The notes under the pieces are model-generated. The model did not search any database and was not told where the DNA came from. It was given only the letters and a program-made list of their open reading frames with translations. Source: CAWCUK01 sp963798775 (lineage in GTDB: Bacteria; Bacteroidota; Ignavibacteria; Ignavibacteriales; Ignavibacteriaceae). Taken from it: a stretch of DNA of 64,000 bases. The DNA is taken from assembly GCA_963798775.1 (NCBI GenBank), contig CAWCUK010000001.1, positions 1,240,001 to 1,304,000 of the forward strand, written 5' to 3'. Of the stretch, positions 59,441 through 64,000 are shown piece by piece. The position numbers were made by a program, and so were the translations under genes. Within the stretch, counting starts at the first letter, position 1, and every line of letters begins with the position of its first letter.

Positions 59441-60670
59441 TTGACAGACAGAATAAAGAATTATTTCGGCGTAAACAAATCCGTTATGGCCCTTTCAGTG
59501 GCACGGATGGCCGACGCAATAGGAAACAGCTTGTTGTTCATTTTAATACCTCTTTATGTTGCTAAACTCCCAAAGGAATATTTTCATCTTCCTGTTCCGG
59601 TTTTAGTTGGAATTTTAATTTCGTTATATGGATTTGTTGCTGCGCTCTTTCAGCCGGTTATGGGAGCATTAACCGACCATCTAGGCAGAAGAAAAATTTT
59701 AATACAAATTGGTTTGGCACTAATCGGAGGTTCCACCTTAGCCTTTATTTTTGCTCAACATTTTATTGATCTTCTGGTACTTAGAACTCTTCAAGGAATC
59801 GCGGTTGCGGTAACTATTCCGGCCTCTTTGGCGCTGATGGCGGCAATTACAAAAAAAGAAACTCGCGGCGGAGCTATGGGTGTTTATAGTACTTTCAGAA
59901 TGATAGGTTTTGCGATAGGCCCTTTACTAGGCGGATTTCTTCAAGTGCATTTTGGTTTTAACTCAGCCTTTTATACGGGTTCAGGATTTATACTTCTTGC
60001 CATAATGCTTGTTCATTTTTGGGTAAAAGATGTAAAAGTTGAATTTGATGAAGTTAAAAATCCTAAAAAGAAATTTCAAATATTTGATAAATCTTTATTC
60101 AACCCGGGCATATTCAGTGCAGCTACAGCCACTTTTATGATGGCAAGTGCATTTTCGATTGTAACAACTTTAGAGAATGAATTTAATTCCCGCCTTAATA
60201 TGACGGCAGTTGGTTTCAGTGTTGCTTTTAGTACGTTAATGATAAGCCGTTTGATATTTCAAATTCCGCTGGGAAAGTATTCTGATAATATCGGGCGTAA
60301 ACCTTTAATTTTAGCCGGACTTGTACTAATGGCTCCGGCTACTATTCTTCTGGGTGAAGTTACTTCACTAACTCAGCTTGTTATAGTACGATTTGCGCAA
60401 GGTGTTGCTTCGGCGGCAATTGCTGCTCCGGCATTTGCTGTAGCTGCCGATCTTTCCAGCAGCGGCGGTGAAGGAAGACAAATGAGCATTATTACTATGG
60501 GATTCGGTTTGGGTATTGCTACAGGTCCTTTACTGGCAGGTGTACTAGCTGTTATTTTCTTTGAACTTCCTTTTATTACCGGTGGAGCGTTAACAATTTT
60601 CGGTGCATTCATTGTTTATAAGTTTATGCCCGAAACCGTTACCGGAAACAGAGTGCTATTTAAAAAATAA
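59441..60670 (+). CDS. MFS transporter
   Basis: The 409-residue inner-membrane carrier has twelve helices and both copies of the MFS loop motif: GALTDHLGRRKIL (after TM2) and GKYSDNIGRKPLI (after TM8). It resembles drug/proton antiporters and tetracycline-efflux-like carriers, but no substrate can be assigned. It starts at a TTG nine bases after an AAAGGAG site (59425-59431); no ATG is as well placed, because the next Met (MALSV) lies inside the first helix. A HAD hydrolase gene follows 15 bases later. Confidence 0.9.
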   Translation: MTDRIKNYFGVNKSVMALSVARMADAIGNSLLFILIPLYVAKLPKEYFHLPVPVLVGILISLYGFVAALFQPVMGALTDHLGRRKILIQIGLALIGGSTLAFIFAQHFIDLLVLRTLQGIAVAVTIPASLALMAAITKKETRGGAMGVYSTFRMIGFAIGPLLGGFLQVHFGFNSAFYTGSGFILLAIMLVHFWVKDVKVEFDEVKNPKKKFQIFDKSLFNPGIFSAATATFMMASAFSIVTTLENEFNSRLNMTAVGFSVAFSTLMISRLIFQIPLGKYSDNIGRKPLILAGLVLMAPATILLGEVTSLTQLVIVRFAQGVASAAIAAPAFAVAADLSSSGGEGRQMSIITMGFGLGIATGPLLAGVLAVIFFELPFITGGALTIFGAFIVYKFMPETVTGNRVLFKK

Positions 60671-60685
60671 TTTTGAGGATTGATT

Positions 60686-61303
60686 ATGACATCTGCTAAA
60701 ATTACAACATTGTTTTTGGATATCGGCGGAGTTTTATTAACAAACGGATGGGACCGCACTTCGAGGAATAAAGCTGTTCAACAATTTAAATTAGATGCCG
60801 ATGAATTAAATGAAAGGCACCACTTAACCTTTGATACTTATGAGCAAGGGAAACTAAGCTTAAAACAATATCTTGATAGAGTTGTTTTCTATGAACCGCG
60901 ACATTTTACATTAAATGAATTTAAAGATTTTATGTTTAGTCAGTCAAAACCTTATCCCGAAATTATAAATTATATTCATGATTTAAAAACTAAACATAAA
61001 TTGCGTGTAACCGCGGTAAGTAACGAAGGGCGGGAACTTACCGATTATAGAATTAAAACATTTAAACTTTATGAAATATTTGACGCATTTGTTGCTTCCA
61101 GTTTTGTGCATTTTAGAAAGCCGGATGAAGATATTTATAAAATTGCCCTTGATATTTCACAAGTAAATCCTGAAGAAGTTGTTTATCTGGACGATAGAAA
61201 AATGTTTATTGAAGTTGCAAATTCACTAAAAATTAATGGAGTTCACCATAATGATTTTGAATCAACAAAAGACAAACTTGCCGGCTTTGGCTTAACTCTT
61301 TAG
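60686..61303 (+). CDS. HAD-superfamily hydrolase
   Basis: The 205-residue HAD-IA type phosphatase shows motif I as LFLDIGGVLL, motif II Ser in VSNEG, motif III Lys in FRKPDEDIY and motif IV VVYLDDRKMFIEVA. The second acid of motif I (DxD) is Gly here, as in several HAD-IA (epoxide hydrolase/haloacid type) members, so it may not be a phosphatase. GAGGA six bases before the ATG at 60686 sets the start, two codons inside a longer TTG reading. Substrate unknown. Confidence 0.87.
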   Translation: MTSAKITTLFLDIGGVLLTNGWDRTSRNKAVQQFKLDADELNERHHLTFDTYEQGKLSLKQYLDRVVFYEPRHFTLNEFKDFMFSQSKPYPEIINYIHDLKTKHKLRVTAVSNEGRELTDYRIKTFKLYEIFDAFVASSFVHFRKPDEDIYKIALDISQVNPEEVVYLDDRKMFIEVANSLKINGVHHNDFESTKDKLAGFGLTL

Positions 61304-61314
61304 TTTTATTTTTG
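61286..61314 (+). promoter_or_regulatory. Possible Bacteroidota-type promoter for the ClC-glucoamylase pair
   Basis: TTTG (61286-61289) and TATTTTTG (61307-61314) match the -33 and -7 consensus with a 17-base spacer. The element overlaps the end of the HAD gene. A transcript would begin near 61320, about 50 bases before the ClC start. Confidence 0.4.
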
Positions 61315-61369
61315 CATCACCTCCGAGCAAATATTAATTCATTATATTTTACGCTCTTAGAGGTAAATA

Positions 61370-63061
61370 ATGAACCAAAAAATCTATTTATTATTTGATG
61401 CTTTTGTTTTAGGAATTCTTGGTGCCTTTGCGGCCAGATTATTCACCCTCACTCTAAATATTTCTCAAGGTTTTTTTCTAAAAACTCTTACGGGCTTTTC
61501 TCCTCCCGGACTCCCAAGTGAAGGGGGAAACTTATTTACTTCTATCGGGAATTTAAATTGGCTGCTCATAATTTTAGTTACAACATTCGGAGGATTATTA
61601 AGCGGTATTTTAATTCATCATTTTGTGCCGGAAGCTGAAGGTTTAGGAACAAACAGAGCAATAGAAGCTTTCCATCGCAAAGGCGGAAATGTTCGGTTTC
61701 GGGTTACGCCCTTAAAAGCGATCGCTTCGGCAATAACTATCGGCACAGGCGGCGCCGCAGGCAGAGAAGGAACAACAATGTTATTGGGTGCCGGAATCGG
61801 TTCTGCTTATGCAACTTTTACCAAACGTACTCGAAAAGCAAAAAGAATTCTTCTCTTAATGGGAACCGCCGCCGGATTATCCGCCATATTTCGTTCACCG
61901 ATAGGCGCCGCAATTTTTGCTATTGAAGTACCGTTTAGAGATACCGAATTTGAAACAGATGCTTTGTTATATACTCTTCTTGCAGCTATTGTAGCTTATG
62001 TGGTTAACGCTTTAATGGTCGGCTGGCAACCGCTTTTCGAATCTCTTACAAAACTTCAAATTCCTCATTTTACTGATTACGGGTGGTATGCTTTATTAGG
62101 AGTTGGCTGCGGAATATTAGGTTTAATCCTGCCGAATCTTTTTTACGAATCTAGAAAACTTTTTAAGAAGATCCCCATCCCTTTCTATTTAACCCCCGCA
62201 GTCGGCGGATTAGCGCTCGGTTGCTTAGCAATTTTTCTTCCGCAAGTTTTAGGAGGAGGTTACGGCTGGATTCAAAACGCGATGAACGGCAATTTAGCGG
62301 TTAGTTTAATGCTTTTTCTAATCATTGGAAAAATGTTTGCTTTTGTTTTTACAATTGCTTCGGGTGGCTCCGGAGGAGTTTTTGCGCCGGCACTTTTTAT
62401 CGGAGCAATGCTGGGTGGATCCTTTGCAAAAATTTTTAATCAGCCTGAAGCTCCTTTTGTAGTAGTGGGAATGGCCGGTGTAATCGGAAGTTCGGCACGT
62501 GTTCCTATTGCTGTAATTTTTATGGTTGCTGAAATGACGGAAGGATATCATCTGCTAATTCCTTCTGCTTTATCCGTTATTATAGCTTATTTTATTCAAG
62601 TACAATTTTCATCAAAACTAAAACACGCAACTTTATATGAATCTCAAACAAAAAATAAAAGTGATTCTCCCGCTTATAGAATTGATAATATACGGTCGGC
62701 TTTAGATATTCTGGCAGAAAGGAAGCCTTTTGATACTTCCCAAATAGAAGACATTGATTTAATGAGTTTACTGGAATCCGGAATCCCTTTGGAACTTCCC
62801 GAAGGAAAACAATTAATGCTTGCTTCGTTAAAAGCAAGCAGCAAATGTATCGGAACAAAATTGAATGAGAATTGCTTGTTGAATAATGAAGCGGATTGGG
62901 AGGTTATTTCAGTAGTAAGAGATGATCATCTTTTTATTCCATTTAAAGGTATGATGCTTAAACAGAATGACGAACTTCTAATTTTAACTTATTCCGATCA
63001 AATAGAGAAAATTGAAGAACATATAAAACCAATTTCCATAAAAAATCCGGATGAAATATGA
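61370..63061 (+). CDS. ClC-type chloride channel/antiporter with C-terminal regulatory domain
   Basis: The 563-residue protein has the ClC core (about 1-430): AEGLGTNRAI, the gating-glutamate motif GGAAGREGTT (GREGP in most) and the later GSGGVFAPALFIGAMLGG. The C-terminal 130 residues resemble a TrkA-C/RCK_C regulatory domain (LASLKASSKCIGTKLNE ... LLILTYSDQIEKIEEH). Whether it is a channel or a chloride/proton exchanger is not known. GAGGTAAATA precedes the ATG. Its TGA stop overlaps the glucoamylase ATG (ATGA), so the two are coupled. Confidence 0.9.
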   Translation: MNQKIYLLFDAFVLGILGAFAARLFTLTLNISQGFFLKTLTGFSPPGLPSEGGNLFTSIGNLNWLLIILVTTFGGLLSGILIHHFVPEAEGLGTNRAIEAFHRKGGNVRFRVTPLKAIASAITIGTGGAAGREGTTMLLGAGIGSAYATFTKRTRKAKRILLLMGTAAGLSAIFRSPIGAAIFAIEVPFRDTEFETDALLYTLLAAIVAYVVNALMVGWQPLFESLTKLQIPHFTDYGWYALLGVGCGILGLILPNLFYESRKLFKKIPIPFYLTPAVGGLALGCLAIFLPQVLGGGYGWIQNAMNGNLAVSLMLFLIIGKMFAFVFTIASGGSGGVFAPALFIGAMLGGSFAKIFNQPEAPFVVVGMAGVIGSSARVPIAVIFMVAEMTEGYHLLIPSALSVIIAYFIQVQFSSKLKHATLYESQTKNKSDSPAYRIDNIRSALDILAERKPFDTSQIEDIDLMSLLESGIPLELPEGKQLMLASLKASSKCIGTKLNENCLLNNEADWEVISVVRDDHLFIPFKGMMLKQNDELLILTYSDQIEKIEEHIKPISIKNPDEI

Positions 63062-64000
63062 AGATAGAAAAATACGCTCCGGGAGGGCCGGGCATTTCGG
63101 CAAGATGGACTTCAAGTTCTAAAAGCGGCGTGGGGACTGCATTAAGTAATTTAAGTTCCGTATGGTTTACAATTTCTCACGGAATAATGAATGAAATATA
63201 TTTCCCCAGAATTGATTTGGCGTGTACCAGAGATTTTGGAATGATAGTTACCGACGGTAATAATTTTTTCTCTGAAGAAAAAAGACATTCTTTACACAAA
63301 TTAGAATTTTTTGAATACGGAATTCCCGCGTATAAAATTATTAATACTTGTATCGAAAATAATTATAGAATAGAAAAAGAAATAATAACAGATCCTTTTA
63401 GAAATTCAGTTTTACAAAAAACTAATTTTACATCATTAAAACGAAAAAATGAATTCCATCTTTATGCACTTTTAGCACCTCATTTAGGGAATCACGGCGC
63501 GGGAAACACAGCTTGGGTAGGAGATTATAAGGGATTCCCCATGATATTTGCTTATAGAGACGGTGTGGCTTTGGCTTTTGCGTGTAATATTTTTTGGAAA
63601 AATAGCTCAGTCGGTTTTGTAGGAAGTTCCGATGGATGGCAGGATTTAAATAAAAATAAAGAATTAAGTATCTGTTATCAAAATGCCGAGAATGGAAATG
63701 TTGCACTTACCGGTGAAGTTGATATCCAAAAGAATAATGAATTTATAATTGCCATAGGATTCGGCAGAAATTCTTTTGAAGCCGGCCAATGCGCGCTTTC
63801 CAGCATATATGATGATTTTAATTATTTGAAGAAAGCTTATATAAATGAATGGGAAAAATGGCAACAGCAAATAAGTAATATTAACAAATCAGAAAATTCA
63901 TCAAATAAAATCTTTAAAATTAGTACTGCTGTTCTTCGCGTACATGAATCTAAAAGCATACCCGGAGGAATTATTGCAAGCCTCTCAATACCTTGGGGAT
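63058..64000 (+). CDS. GH15 glucoamylase-like protein, N-terminal part (partial)
   Basis: An open frame of 314 codons runs off the window end. The start, YAPGGPGISARWTSSSKSGV, and ISHGIMNEIYFPRIDLACTRD, then LAPHLGNHGAGNTAWVG, match the N-terminal beta-sandwich of bacterial glucoamylase/glucodextranase (GH15). The tail (STAVLRVHESKSIPGGIIASLSIPWG) begins the catalytic (alpha/alpha)6 barrel. The catalytic Glu pair lies beyond the window. No signal peptide is visible, so it would act on intracellular glucans such as glycogen or imported maltodextrins. It overlaps the ClC stop by four bases. Confidence 0.88.
   Translation, partial: MKIEKYAPGGPGISARWTSSSKSGVGTALSNLSSVWFTISHGIMNEIYFPRIDLACTRDFGMIVTDGNNFFSEEKRHSLHKLEFFEYGIPAYKIINTCIENNYRIEKEIITDPFRNSVLQKTNFTSLKRKNEFHLYALLAPHLGNHGAGNTAWVGDYKGFPMIFAYRDGVALAFACNIFWKNSSVGFVGSSDGWQDLNKNKELSICYQNAENGNVALTGEVDIQKNNEFIIAIGFGRNSFEAGQCALSSIYDDFNYLKKAYINEWEKWQQQISNINKSENSSNKIFKISTAVLRVHESKSIPGGIIASLSIPWG

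Overview
The window is AT-rich bacterial chromosome with tightly packed genes. I see no phage, transposase, CRISPR array, rRNA or tRNA. Gene content suggests the Bacteroidota/Chlorobiota/Ignavibacteriota group, most likely an Ignavibacteria-like heterotroph (inference). The clues are a DUF2723 protein, a DUF4097 protein, lipoproteins ending their signal in SC-KKD or GC-SKND, a transaldolase/glucose-6-phosphate isomerase fusion, and two promoters of the Bacteroidota type (TTG, 17-20 bases, TAnnTTTG). Unlike many Bacteroidota, most genes have a clear purine-rich ribosome binding site.

Layout. 1-4462 is on the minus strand: the start of nusA, rimP, a lipoprotein, a LapA-like protein, MscS and an SLC13 carrier. 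4625-13012 is mixed: MscL with a zinc ribbon, secreted acetolactate decarboxylase, an RluE-type pseudouridine synthase, a large DUF2723 membrane protein, a GT9 glycosyltransferase, a LOG-family protein and an aldo/keto reductase. From 13224 to the end every gene I accept is on the plus strand, about 50 kb with no recognisable transcription regulator.

The plus-strand block looks like a survival and carbon-storage island. Its parts are: a phosphoribosyltransferase / erythromycin-esterase-like / dienelactone-hydrolase-like trio (domains fused pairwise in mycobacterial DosR-regulon proteins); a surface peptidase-MA/propeller/barrel protein; DNA repair (Fpg-like and a stand-alone LigD polymerase domain); PRC-barrel and sll1863-like stress proteins; PEP synthase, FtsH, a ribosome hibernation factor fused to a cold-shock domain and a DUF5335-like protein; then tkt, tal-pgi, gnd and zwf, which together can run a cyclic pentose phosphate pathway for NADPH. 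Redox defence follows (disulfide reductase, Cys-rich protein, DJ-1/PfpI, a cupredoxin fold without copper ligands, Cu/Zn SOD), then a sugar ABC importer, DUF72, aldo/keto reductase, GAPDH, a Rieske-FAD reductase, a phytoene-dehydrogenase-like enzyme, UPF0182, a P-type ATPase, a baeRF-like protein, an MFS carrier, a HAD hydrolase, a ClC channel and the start of a GH15 glucoamylase.

Three large genes between 48.6 and 58.1 kb (Rieske-FAD reductase, UPF0182, P-type ATPase) are each broken by one apparent single-base frameshift. This is either clustered decay, local consensus error or, for the first, possible +1 recoding. A 54-residue membrane protein at 47326-47490 is a small real gene that is easy to miss.
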